A model generated the notes under the pieces. The model saw only the letters and a list, made by a program, of their open reading frames with translations, did not search any database and had not been told where the DNA came from. Of a stretch of DNA of 64,000 nucleotides, positions 9,180-16,407 are shown piece by piece; within the stretch, counting starts at the first letter, position 1, and each line of letters begins with the position of its first letter. The position numbers and the translations under genes were made by a program. The stretch is from Pseudomonas fluorescens (GTDB lineage: Bacteria > Pseudomonadota > Gammaproteobacteria > Pseudomonadales > Pseudomonadaceae). The stretch lies in NCBI GenBank assembly GCA_902825215.1, contig LR782234.1:1178001-1242000 (forward strand), in the 5' to 3' direction.

Positions 9180-9902
9180 ATGAACACCCGTGGATTGCTC
9201 GATCAACTGCTCAAATCCGGCCAGGATCTGCTGCAGAACAAGACTGGCGGCGCGTCGAACAAATCGGTTGCCGGCGGGCTGGGCGGCCTGCTCGGCGGCT
9301 CGTCAAGCGCCAGCGGCCTCGGCGGCCTGCTCTCCGGTGCGGGAGGTGGCGCACTGGCGGCCGGCGCCATGGGCCTGCTGCTCGGTAACAAAAAAGTGCG
9401 CAAGGTCGGCGGCAAAGTCGCCATCTACGGCGGCCTCGCCGCACTCGGCGTGCTGGCCTACAAAGCCTACGGCAACTACAACGCACAAAAAGGCAGCGCC
9501 CCCCAAACCGAACCGCAAACCCTCGACCGCCTGCCACCGGCACAAGTCGAACAACACAGCCAGGCCATCCTCAAAGCCCTGGTCGCCGCCGCTAAAGCCG
9601 ACGGCCACATCGACGACCGCGAGCGCGAACTGATCGAAGGCGAATTCACCAAACTCGACAACGACCAGGAACTGCAACACTGGCTCCACGCCGAACTCAA
9701 CAAACCCCTCGACCCCACCGACGTCGCCCGCGCCGCGAGCACGCCGGAAATGGCGGCAGAGATGTACATCGCCAGTGTGATGCTGGTGGATGAGGAGAGC
9801 TTTATGGAGAAGAGCTATCTGGATGAATTGGCGCGGCAGTTGAAGCTGGAGCCGGGGTTGAAGGTGGAGTTGGAGAGGCAGGTGCGGTTGGCGGGGGGGT
9901 GA
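9180..9902 (+). CDS. DUF533 / TerB-like inner membrane protein (YebE type)
   Basis: 240 residues. The N-terminal half is very rich in Gly, Ala and Ser (GGLGGLLGGSSS... repeats, residues 30-65), followed by a hydrophobic stretch near 55-100 that includes VAIYGGLAALGVLAYKAY. The C-terminal half has the TerB-like helical domain of DUF533: AILKALVAAAKADGHIDDRE, with the acidic DGHIDDRE loop, and a closing helix LDELARQLKLEPGL. GGAGG lies 7 bp before the ATG at 9180. Function is unknown. The family includes E. coli YebE. Confidence 0.85.
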   Translation: MNTRGLLDQLLKSGQDLLQNKTGGASNKSVAGGLGGLLGGSSSASGLGGLLSGAGGGALAAGAMGLLLGNKKVRKVGGKVAIYGGLAALGVLAYKAYGNYNAQKGSAPQTEPQTLDRLPPAQVEQHSQAILKALVAAAKADGHIDDRERELIEGEFTKLDNDQELQHWLHAELNKPLDPTDVARAASTPEMAAEMYIASVMLVDEESFMEKSYLDELARQLKLEPGLKVELERQVRLAGG

Positions 9903-9918
9903 AATTACGGGTTTGAGA

Positions 9919-9946
9919 AATCGCAGCGTTGAGTTGCGATTTTTCC
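9919..9946 (+). terminator. Probable terminator after the DUF533 gene
   Basis: AAATCGCA...TTGCGATTTTT forms an 8-bp stem with a T run, 16 bp after the stop. The 236 bp that follow, up to the first island gene, show no recognisable feature. The base composition shifts to AT-rich here. Confidence 0.65.
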
Positions 9947-10182
9947 TGTGTCGTTGAGTAGGGCTTAAAACGGAGGTCGAAGTTTGTAATTCCGTTCTGG
10001 ACCAGGTTCGATTGAAATTACGAGGGGCCCAACTGGTTGGGGTTTTGTTCGGGTCGTAGCGAGAGAGCGATTACATCTATATAAAACGCAGCGCTATAAG
10101 TGAGATGCATGGCGGCTCGGATGTACCGTTAACAGCCTTTTAAATTGTTGGCTTCATGGGGGCGTAGACCATTAGTTGGATT

Positions 10183-10527
10183 TCACGCCTCGATCATGAA
10201 TTCTTCAATTTTTTCAATAAATGCACTTTTGCTTTTAGTTCTGAACTCGCCTAAAAAATTTTCGGAGCCTCTAATGGGGTCGCCTCTTTTGTCATATTGG
10301 ATCGTTAGCATATCAATGACAAAGTCTCCGCTGGGGTCCCCTTCAGGCTCGACTCTAGTGTCAAAGCAATGCCCGGTGCTTCGGCGAACTCCTCCAATCA
10401 GTACCGAGCTGGAAAACCAGTCGATGGTCTCCGGTGTTAGCTCAACCTCGAACAGATTGTTGATTGTTATAGTCCAGCCGCTTGGCACTCGGATGGGTTG
10501 AAGGTGGTATTTGAGTTTTTTTCTCAT
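10183..10527 (-). CDS. Orphan immunity-like protein, last of the Rhs cassette series
   Basis: A 114-residue acidic protein of no family I can name. It begins MRKKLKYHLQPIRVPSGW and ends in a charged helix (KSKSAFIEKIEEFMIEA). Small AT-rich genes of this size placed after Rhs toxin tips are normally immunity proteins, and this is the last of a co-oriented series. No toxin remnant was found between it and the preceding cassette, whose last gene ends at 10584. AGGAG lies 13 bases before the ATG. The immunity role is inferred from context only. Confidence 0.6.
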   Translation of the reverse strand: MRKKLKYHLQPIRVPSGWTITINNLFEVELTPETIDWFSSSVLIGGVRRSTGHCFDTRVEPEGDPSGDFVIDMLTIQYDKRGDPIRGSENFLGEFRTKSKSAFIEKIEEFMIEA

Positions 10528-10583
10528 GTCTCTATAGTTTCTCCTATAAGAGATAGCGGATTGTTTTGGGGTCGCGATAATCG

Positions 10584-10939
10584 CTATAAAAACTTTTCCT
10601 TCAAGTCCTCAAAAAATTTATCCAGTTTTTTATCTCTGATATCGCCATGATGATTGTACCATTCCAACATATACAAAATGGCTTCTCTGAGCGGTAAGGT
10701 AACGTGGCTATCCATAAATTCGAATGCAATGCCTTCAGTTAAATAATCTGGTATGTTTTCCGGGTCGTTATCGGTGCTAATGTATATGCCAGACATTTCG
10801 ATCCCGAAACCTTGCGAATGAAGAAGGCTTTCGAGCGCTTTAGGTAGAAAACTAGAACTTTTGATTGAAGATGAATCTGAAAGGTCTAGCAGGCAATTGT
10901 CGATAATGCTTTTTGAGCGCTGTTGATATTTATGTTCAT
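10584..10939 (-). pseudogene. Frameshifted CdiI-like ribonuclease-toxin immunity gene
   Basis: The ATG at 10939 opens MNININSAQK, 2 bp after the toxin remnant stop, but this frame hits a stop after 17 codons. The rest of the protein lies in the adjacent frame: SIIDNCLLDLSD... running to ...FFEDLKEKFL at 10584. Adding one A to the A5 run (T5 at 10910-10914 on the plus strand) restores a continuous product of about 118 residues. The composition and the VTLPLREAILYMLEWY...DKFFEDLKEK tail resemble CdiI proteins that neutralise RNase toxins, recalled from memory. The lesion could be real decay, slippage-based variation or a sequencing error. Reinitiation at the ATG at 10796 would give only 70 residues. 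Confidence 0.72.
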
Positions 10940-10941
10940 GG

Positions 10942-11250
10942 CTATTTCATCGTTGGGTGGAAGTTTGTAACTGTTGTCAGGGGTTCGTCTAAATAGATTC
11001 GAAAATTTATTCCGTCATGAGACGCGCTGTAAGCTCGATTACCGTCAGCTCGAGCTTGGTGATAACCCTTGGCTGCCGCTTCTCTACCCGTATCGAACAT
11101 TTTCTATGTGGAAATTATTGATGAGTCGTAGAAGGTTTTTTGAATTCCGAACTCTTTATTTCTACAATTTTTCCTGTTTGGTCCAAAGAGTCATGTCTGT
11201 AAGTTGTTCAGACAATTCGTGAGTTTTTTGAGTGTTGAGTCTCTGCAAAG
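10942..11250 (-). pseudogene. Rhs/CdiA-type toxin tip remnant (RNase-like C-terminus)
   Basis: Minus-strand residues MFDTGREAAAKGYHQARADG...INFRIYLDE...VTNFHPTMK end at TAG 10942-10944, 2 bp before the immunity gene. This last frame is open for 52 codons from 11100 and is closed upstream by a TAG. A second short piece with toxin-like composition (TGKIVEIKSSEFKKPST) lies in another frame further upstream. No Rhs core precedes it; the remnant starts next to a hairpin repeat. A C-terminus of the form IYL...VTNFHP is typical of secreted RNase toxin domains, and it agrees with the CdiI-like partner. Family placement is tentative. Confidence 0.6.
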
Positions 11251-11257
11251 AAAGGGG

Positions 11258-11318
11258 GCGAAAAAGAGGACAGATTGATTTCAATTATGCAGTTGGAAAT
11301 AAATCTGTCCTCTTTCGC
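11258..11318. repeat. Island hairpin repeat, copy 1
   Basis: GCGAAAAAGAGGACAGATTG...ATTTC pairs with GAAATAAATCTGTCCTCTTTCGC across a 13-base loop, a stem of about 22 bp. It is 70 bp downstream of the immunity stop at 11389 (minus strand) and just upstream of the next toxin remnant. Confidence 0.85.
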
Positions 11319-11388
11319 TCAAGGGAGTGACCCAACGGACTAATGTGGCAGGTGAATGATTTTAATTCGCCTCTGATTGATTTTTTGC

Positions 11389-11805
11389 TTATGTTTTTTT
11401 GACTTTTTTGAGCAGGTTCGATAGCTCTGGGTATGAATCGATTTCATCAGGTGGTAGTTGGGCTATGATTCTTTTTATCTTTTCGAAGTATTCGTGCTCA
11501 ATCATCGTTTCTGTCCAATCCAATTCTGATGCTGCAGCGATTGCTACCCCGATGAAGTCCGAATCAAGAAGCTTTTTTAAAACCTCTATTGCGTCAGGCG
11601 ATCGCAGCTCGCCGAGTGCCGCAGCACTTCGTTCTTGCCAGTACTCTTCCTTCGTGAGAATCGTTTCGTGCAAAAATTTCCAGTCTTCTACGTCAAACTT
11701 TCTTAGCACTCCTTGGGCTACCTGCTCAGTAATGTATTCGTTCCAGCTTGAGTCTTCATCCTGTCCAAGCCAGTGACAATATTCTTCGTAAGCCTTGCTG
11801 TTCAT
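11389..11805 (-). CDS. Immunity-like protein with HEAT-like helical repeats
   Basis: 138 residues. The segment SAAALGELRSPDAIEVLKKLLDSDFIGVAIAAASEL reads as paired helices of the HEAT/PBS-lyase repeat type. Several polymorphic-toxin immunity families use this fold. It starts 12 bp after the toxin tip that ends at 11818 on the same strand. The gene is intact although its toxin is only a fragment. Low GC and lysine-rich composition contrast with the chromosomal flanks. The target toxin is the neighbouring tip by position only. Confidence 0.68.
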   Translation of the reverse strand: MNSKAYEEYCHWLGQDEDSSWNEYITEQVAQGVLRKFDVEDWKFLHETILTKEEYWQERSAAALGELRSPDAIEVLKKLLDSDFIGVAIAAASELDWTETMIEHEYFEKIKRIIAQLPPDEIDSYPELSNLLKKVKKT

Positions 11806-11817
11806 TTATTTAACCCA

Positions 11818-12131
11818 TTAGGTTGGCGGTGACATAGGCGCGTCGCCCGCCGGGAATGAAGACGTCACGACACCATTGTCTTTAAGTACCTGCCACTGAA
11901 CACCATCGACCGTTTTGGTGTGCAAAGTGGTCGTAACCCCGTCAACTTCCCGCATAAACACACCTGGAGTCGCAGCTACTTCATCAGTAACCCAAAGTAT
12001 CTTGTCATTGCTCCAGGTTTTTGGGGCTAGAGTATGTTTTCCGCCTTTCTTGGCGGACATGCCGACGGTTCCGTCTTTTCGTTCAAGAATCATTTTGAAA
12101 TCTTCGACTTTTATCGTGCCGTCACCCCGTA
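11818..12131 (-). pseudogene. Truncated Rhs toxin tip (C-terminal piece only)
   Basis: The open frame reads [19 protein letters not shown]...SAKKGGKHTLAPKTW and ends ...GDAPMSPPT at 11818. It is joined to an Rhs core fragment at about 12121-12131, but out of frame. The core frame stops at TGA right after YVPNPTG, a few residues before the position where DPLGL would stand. The toxin therefore lacks its N-terminal part and has no start other than an internal ATG at 12093. I recognise no catalytic motif. It looks like the product of an illegitimate recombination at the core/tip boundary. Confidence 0.68.
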
Positions 12132-12412
12132 GGATTAGGTACGTACTGGTGGCTATTCAAACCACCCGCAAGCTTGATCGGATCCGGTATCAAGAACCGT
12201 CCAGTTCCCGGATTGTAGTAGCGGTCGCGATTGTAATGTAACCCTGTCTCAGCGTGGAAGTACTGACCTTGAAAACGCAGCAGGTTATCGATTTCGTTAA
12301 CGTCCAGCGCGGCGAGGTTGCCCTAGGCGTGGTACTTCGCCGACCACATGATTTCGCCACTGTAATCGGTGAGTTCCTGCGGTGTACTGAGGTGGGCGAG
12401 TTGATAATAGTA
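12131..12412 (-). pseudogene. Rhs core fragment (end of YD-repeat shell)
   Basis: About 94 codons matching the last part of the Rhs core of the intact gene at 17594-22624: YYQL...[55 protein letters not shown] and YVPNPTG. It carries a premature TAG (plus-strand CTA at 12323-12325, AYGN changed to A-stop-GN). Its 5' edge coincides with the hairpin repeat at 12413. It cannot be expressed as a protein and could only serve as a stretch of homology for recombination. Confidence 0.85.
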
Positions 12413-12468
12413 GAAAAGGGGATAGATTTATTTTCATTTGTAGAAAATAAATCTATCCCCTTTTTTTC
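12413..12468. repeat. Island hairpin repeat, copy 2
   Basis: GAAAAGGGGATAGATTTATT... pairs with its near-perfect complement GAAAATAAATCTATCCCC... and ends in a T-rich run. The right end is 36 bp below the immunity stop at 12504 and the left end abuts the truncated Rhs core. On the minus strand it could also act as a terminator-like hairpin. Confidence 0.9.
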
Positions 12469-12503
12469 AGGTTTGAGAATGAGGTTTGATCCAGTTTTTT
12501 CGT

Positions 12504-12890
12504 TTATAGGTTGTTTGGGTAAAATGAAATGTCCGTCGATATCATATCGACGAACAAGGGGAAAGTCTGGTTTTGTTTTTCGACAGATATTAGGGCTATG
12601 CAATCGCCAATTTTTAATACGCCGCAGTCGTCGTCTTCAATAGTCAATAACTCTGCTGTAATAAAAGTTTTGCCATTTTTGTAATATATGGATGGCGCTT
12701 TTTTTTTGGATGTCGCTAAATTTTTTCCCCAGGAAAAGTTGTCATTGATATCGATTTCAACGTCAAGTACTTGGTCTTTTTTAGGTGGTGGACCTATAAA
12801 TGTGGAAACTCCGGTTCCGTAGGCTGACGAATATTCTATCTGTGTTTCGTTAGCGCTGTTTCTGATTATCTTGGTTATTATGATATTCAT
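12504..12890 (-). CDS. Immunity-like protein of the second Rhs tip
   Basis: A 128-residue protein, intact, whose ATG follows the TAA of the orphan Rhs tip with no intervening base. The sequence (MNIIITKIIRNSANETQIEYSS...GPPPKKDQVLDVEIDIN...) looks beta-rich, with an IGDCIALISVE strand near residue 95. I recognise no named family. The zero-base spacing to the toxin stop supports translational coupling and an immunity role. AT-rich codon use differs from the Rhs core. Confidence 0.68.
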   Translation of the reverse strand: MNIIITKIIRNSANETQIEYSSAYGTGVSTFIGPPPKKDQVLDVEIDINDNFSWGKNLATSKKKAPSIYYKNGKTFITAELLTIEDDDCGVLKIGDCIALISVEKQNQTFPLFVDMISTDISFYPNNL

Positions 12891-14635
12891 TTATTTCGAT
12901 CCTAGCGGAACTCGTATCACCGTGTTGTCGACGTTCATCACGTTATTAATTAAATCTAGGGTCCATGTTTCTTCATGGTAATGGTGCTTGTTGGGTTTGC
13001 TATTCATTTCATGCGCACCATATCGAATACTCCTCTTGCCGTCGGCCGAAACGATCCTGTCGTAGTCCGGCAATCCGGTCCTCGGATGAATATTGGTGTA
13101 GGGCCCGTCACCTAAGAAATCTTCCCATCGTTTCACCGCATCTTGCGGTTTTACAGGTTTGCTACCATAAACTTCGTTGTGATAGCCCTGACCAATAGGC
13201 GGTGGCTCCGGAGGCGCCGAGGGTCCTGCCTGTTTTACAGCGTTATCAGTAGTAGACCCAGGGCTAGCTGCCTGCGGTTGTTTATTATCATCCGGGCAGT
13301 TACTACTCAATCCTAACGGATCCACCCAACCCGTCGGATTAGGCACGTACTGGTAGCTATTCAACCCACCCGCAAGCTTGATCGGATCCGGCGTCAAGAA
13401 CCGTCCAGTCCCCGGATTGTAGTAGCGGTGGCGGTTGTAATGTAACCCTGTCTCGGCGTCGAAATACTGACCTTGGAAGCGCAGCGGGTTATCGATTTCG
13501 CTGACGTCCAGCGCCGCGAGGTTGCCATAGGCACGGTACTTCGCCGACCACATGATTTCGCCGCTGTAGTCGGTCAGTTCCTGCGGCGTGCCGAGGTGGT
13601 CGAGTTGGTAGTAGAACGGGGCCGCTTTTAGCGGGCCTTCGCCGTCGAGCATCGCCAGTGGGCGGAAGGTGCCCGGTTCGTAGATGTAGCTGCGGTAGCG
13701 GTTCTCGGCGCTTTCAGCGATGAGGCGTTCGCCTTGCCACAGAAAATCGGTGGTGTGACCGTCGACTGACTTTTCAATGCGGCGGCCAAAGGCGTCGTAT
13801 TTGTAGGTGGCGGTGCTGCCGCCTGGGAGGCTGACGCCGATCAAGCGGTGTTGGCAGTCGTAGCGGTATTCGGTGACGAGTTTTTGTCCGGTGCCGCGAC
13901 GCTCGCGGATCAGGTTGCCGTAGGCGTCGTAGTCATAGTGGCGGTCGCCTTGCATCAACAGGCGATTGCCTTTGACGTTGGCGAGGTTGGCGACGGGCAG
14001 GTCATTTTGTCCGAGGAGGTTGCCTGCCGGGTCGTGGGCGAAGCTCTCTGGCATGGCTCCACGAACGCTGATCAGGCGATCGAGCGGGTCGTAATGATAG
14101 CTGCGGTTGCCTTTGCGGCTGTCGTCGATTCCGGCGAGGTTGCCGTTGGCGTCGTAGTTGTAGCGACGCTGGAACAGGTGTTTTTCCCGCTGGCTGACGC
14201 TGTGCGCTTGGAGGCGGCCCTGTTCATCGTATTGGTATTGGCTGAGCAGCAAACCTTGTTGGCGCTGTTGCTCTCGACCGGCGTTGAACTGATGAGAGGT
14301 CAGGCGAGAACCGTTGAGGTCGATGCTGCTGAGTTGCCCGCCAGGCTGGTGGCGATAATCGAGTTTGCTGCCATCGGGCAAGCGGCAGTGCTGAGCTGGC
14401 CGACGCTATCGTATTCGTAACGCAGGGTGCCTCAGCCTTGGTGTTCCTCGATGAGTCGGTCTTGCAGGTCGTATTTGTAGGCGAGCGGCCAATGGCCGTC
14501 CTCGACGTTTACCAGGCGGTCCAAAGCGTCGTAGCGCAAGTAAATATCTTCGAAACTATTAGGCGTTGTAACTAGCAGGCGGCAAAATTTGTCGCGTTGG
14601 CATTCGGTAGTGAATTCACTGTCATCTAACTAGTA
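12891..14635 (-). pseudogene. Orphan Rhs fragment: decayed core plus complete-looking toxin tip
   Basis: Homology to the intact Rhs core starts at about 14635 (DDSEFTTECQRD...) and continues through YD repeats to PNPTGWVDPLGL, then switches to a unique tip of about 140 residues. The upstream part is broken by a nonsense codon (plus-strand TCA 14432-14434, HQGWG changed to HQG-stop-G) and a one-base deletion near 14390. Downstream of this the frame is open for 497 codons, with only a TTG at 14381 to begin it. The tip segment KRSIRYGAHEMNSKPNKHHYHEETWTLD is His-rich, as in nuclease toxins. It ends at 12891, touching its immunity gene. It has no N-terminal domain or promoter of its own. Confidence 0.88.
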
Positions 14636-14690
14636 TTTTTATAATCAGTCGTTGATATTATATTTTTTGTGCGTGCGTAAACAGGCTGCG

Positions 14691-15137
14691 CTAGTTTGGT
14701 CTCGTTAGATTTTTTTTGTATGGGTATGTATCACCAGAAATTACTATTGTTTTACCTTCTGTGTGCACATCCTTGATATTGTTTATAACCAGCTTTAGAT
14801 TTTCTGAGTTTGGAAATAAGTGGTAAAAAAGTTCGAAGTATAAGTAATCTTTGATTAGGTTTGTCGCTAGATTTTCATGGTTTTTCAAAAGCTCGCTGAA
14901 GGTCGGATAATTGATTTTTTCAAGCGCTGGGATGTCCGAATATCCTTGCTCTGCATCATCAATCCTGCATTCGGCGATGAATTTATTGGCATAAATCATG
15001 AATTCTTCTGGAAACTCGCAGGGGTTGATTATGAGTTCATATGCCTGCGTATCAAGTATGGCAGCCTCGCCAAACCCGAGGCTTCTATAAGTAACGATGT
15101 TTGGATTGACTAAGTTGCCAGAGGATTTAAATATCAT
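14691..15137 (-). CDS. Immunity-like protein paired with the nucleotidyltransferase tip
   Basis: 148 residues, intact, beginning MIFKSSGNLVNPNIVTYRS. AGGAG lies 9 bases before the ATG, which supports this start, although the frame is open 19 codons further upstream. The protein is acidic and rich in Asn, Glu and Ile, with a helical middle (FSELLKNHENLATNLIKDYLYFELFYHLF). It follows the toxin remnant that ends at 15210. No family is recognised. The role is inferred from its place in a toxin-immunity series. Confidence 0.62.
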   Translation of the reverse strand: MIFKSSGNLVNPNIVTYRSLGFGEAAILDTQAYELIINPCEFPEEFMIYANKFIAECRIDDAEQGYSDIPALEKINYPTFSELLKNHENLATNLIKDYLYFELFYHLFPNSENLKLVINNIKDVHTEGKTIVISGDTYPYKKNLTRPN

Positions 15138-15209
15138 GGTGGTGGCTCCTGGTGGTATTAACGTGATTGTCCCGTCTTCTTTAAGTGTTATTGAACCTGA
15201 CGCTCGGTA

Positions 15210-15575
15210 CTATTCGCCAGCTCTTTGATCCTGTCCGGATCGAGTTCCCGAGCGTTGGAAAAACTCTTCAGGAGATTTTATTTCTTCGATATTTTGGGTT
15301 TTGTTTCCGGGTGTGATTCTGGTTTGTTCAAGCGAAAGAAACCTTCCTTGCCCTCGAACTTTTTCTCAAGTCCTTTGACTAGTTTTCCGGCCTTATTCGC
15401 GTTTATGTCTCCAAATCCTACATCAAGGTCGCTACCAATGTGATTATCTCCCCTGACCCTGCTACCAGCGATAACGACTGAAGTCCCCTTTTTGTAAGAC
15501 TCTTCAAGGATCATCTGGGCCCATTCCTTTGGCAGACCAAGGAGGTGCTCTCGTAAGAATGCAGTTTGTGTCTCA
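15210..15575 (-). pseudogene. Orphan Rhs tip with nucleotidyltransferase-fold toxin domain
   Basis: The frame reads FETQTAFLREHLLGLPKEWA...GTSVVIAGSRVRGDNHIGSDLDVGFGD. It carries the Pol-beta/MNT nucleotidyltransferase signature hG-S-x(10)-D-x-D. The first frame stops after ...KPKISKK at 15278. The adjacent frame continues with IEEIKSPEEFFQRSGTRSGQ to TAG 15210-15212, so a frameshift near 15290 probably removed about 30 C-terminal residues. No Rhs core or start precedes it; its 5' end is 3 bp from hairpin repeat copy 3. NTase domains are a known class of polymorphic-toxin warheads. Confidence 0.68.
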
Positions 15576-15578
15576 AAC

Positions 15579-15632
15579 GAAAATGGGATAGATTTATATT
15601 CAGTTTGTAGAAGATAAATCTGTCCCCTTTTG
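15579..15632. repeat. Island hairpin repeat, copy 3
   Basis: GAAAATGGGATAGATTTATA... pairs with GAAGATAAATCTGTCCCCTT... and has a few mismatches. It lies 43 bp below the immunity remnant stop (15676) and directly upstream of the nucleotidyltransferase tip. Confidence 0.87.
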
Positions 15633-15675
15633 CTTCTTCTGTTTTTATTCGTGCGTTTTTGGCGTACATGTCTCG

Positions 15676-16143
15676 CTAAAGTTGTTCGAGGTCAATTAGG
15701 CAACCCTTGAGTCTTAATCGCTTGATCTCGTCTTCAAATTTGTATTTTGGCAAATCTTTGTTTTTTACGTCGTACTGCTGTCTAAGGAGGCGAAATAATT
15801 TACCTATGTTTTTCTTGCTTTTTTCATTCATGCTTTCAATTAAATCGTAATTGCTGGCGGGCAGAAACGCGATTTTGCTTTTAAGTGTGTAGTACGCGCT
15901 TATGTTTGAAAGTAGTCCCTCTGCATCTGAATAATCTTCTTTTAAATATTTTGCGTAATCTTCAAATATGGTCGATAGCAGGCTTTGTGCAGCTTTTTGA
16001 TGTTTTAGAACTCCGCACATTTCCTGCCAATTGCTGATAAACAGATGGTTTCCCCAGTCGGAGCCGCGGGCGAAATATTGTCCATTACCTTTAAAGAAGT
16101 CAGATATTTCATGAAGTTCTAAAGCCGTTTAAAACGTAGTCTT
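15676..16143 (-). pseudogene. Decayed paralogue of the active Rhs immunity gene
   Basis: Aligned by eye with the immunity protein at 17127-17597: shared blocks include GNGQYF, DWG and NWQ, and the internal ISAYYTLKSKIAFL matches IGCYYYLRNKHAFM. The position of the start codon reads AAG instead of ATG (plus-strand CTT 16141-16143), followed by T-T-F and a TAA where the paralogue has a Glu codon. Only an internal ATG at 16020 remains, giving 114 residues without the conserved N-terminus. The reading frame is otherwise open to 15676. It may still make a partial protein, but I treat it as broken. Confidence 0.72.
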
Positions 16144-16330
16144 CCTCGAAGCTTTTCCCAGTATTAAAATTTTTCAACAACGTTCCAACGTCAGTGTGGC
16201 GGGGAGTCGATCAATGCTGCCTTTTTTTCCGGTCTCGGTAGCTCCGCCTGGGACCAATTCGTTAGGATAAGCGCCGGGTTCTCGTACGATTGGTACTTCT
16301 TGACTAAATCTGGAACACCTGATTTCCGGA
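16109..16330 (-). pseudogene. Remnant of a displaced Rhs tip homologous to the active tip
   Basis: The frame reads SQEVPIVREPGAYPNELVPGGATETGKKGSIDRL and matches the active tip segment KYEIPNGNEAGAYPKEWVPGGETKSGTKEAALIG. A frameshift near 16200 moves the remaining residues (GTLLKNFNTGKSFEEDYVLNGFRTS) into another frame ending at TGA 16109-16111. Everything N-terminal to this 70-residue piece is missing. The break falls at the edge of hairpin copy 4. It overlaps the 5' end of its immunity remnant by about 35 bp. Confidence 0.68.
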
Positions 16331-16335
16331 TTAAT

Positions 16336-16400
16336 GGGGGCGGATAAATGGGCGGGGATTCATGTTCAGTATATGGAAAATAAATCTGCCCCAATTTTCG
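16336..16400. repeat. Island hairpin repeat, copy 4 (degenerate)
   Basis: The right arm GAAAATAAATCTGCCCCAAT is well preserved. The left arm is scrambled (GGGGGCGGATAAATGGGCGG). Its right end is 8 bp from the immunity stop at 16408. Confidence 0.72.
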
Positions 16401-16407
16401 TGATTAG

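Noticed and set aside
10974..11222. Plus-strand ORF of 82 codons
   Set aside because: The minus strand here encodes the toxin remnant ending IYLDE...NFHPTMK with its immunity gene, which explains the region better.
12190..12603. Minus-strand ORF of 137 codons crossing a hairpin repeat
   Set aside because: It reads through the Rhs core fragment in the wrong frame and through the repeat; no coherent protein.
13848..14420. A 190-codon plus-strand ORF
   Set aside because: Antisense of the orphan Rhs core with the same Val/Ala pattern as the shadow in the intact gene.
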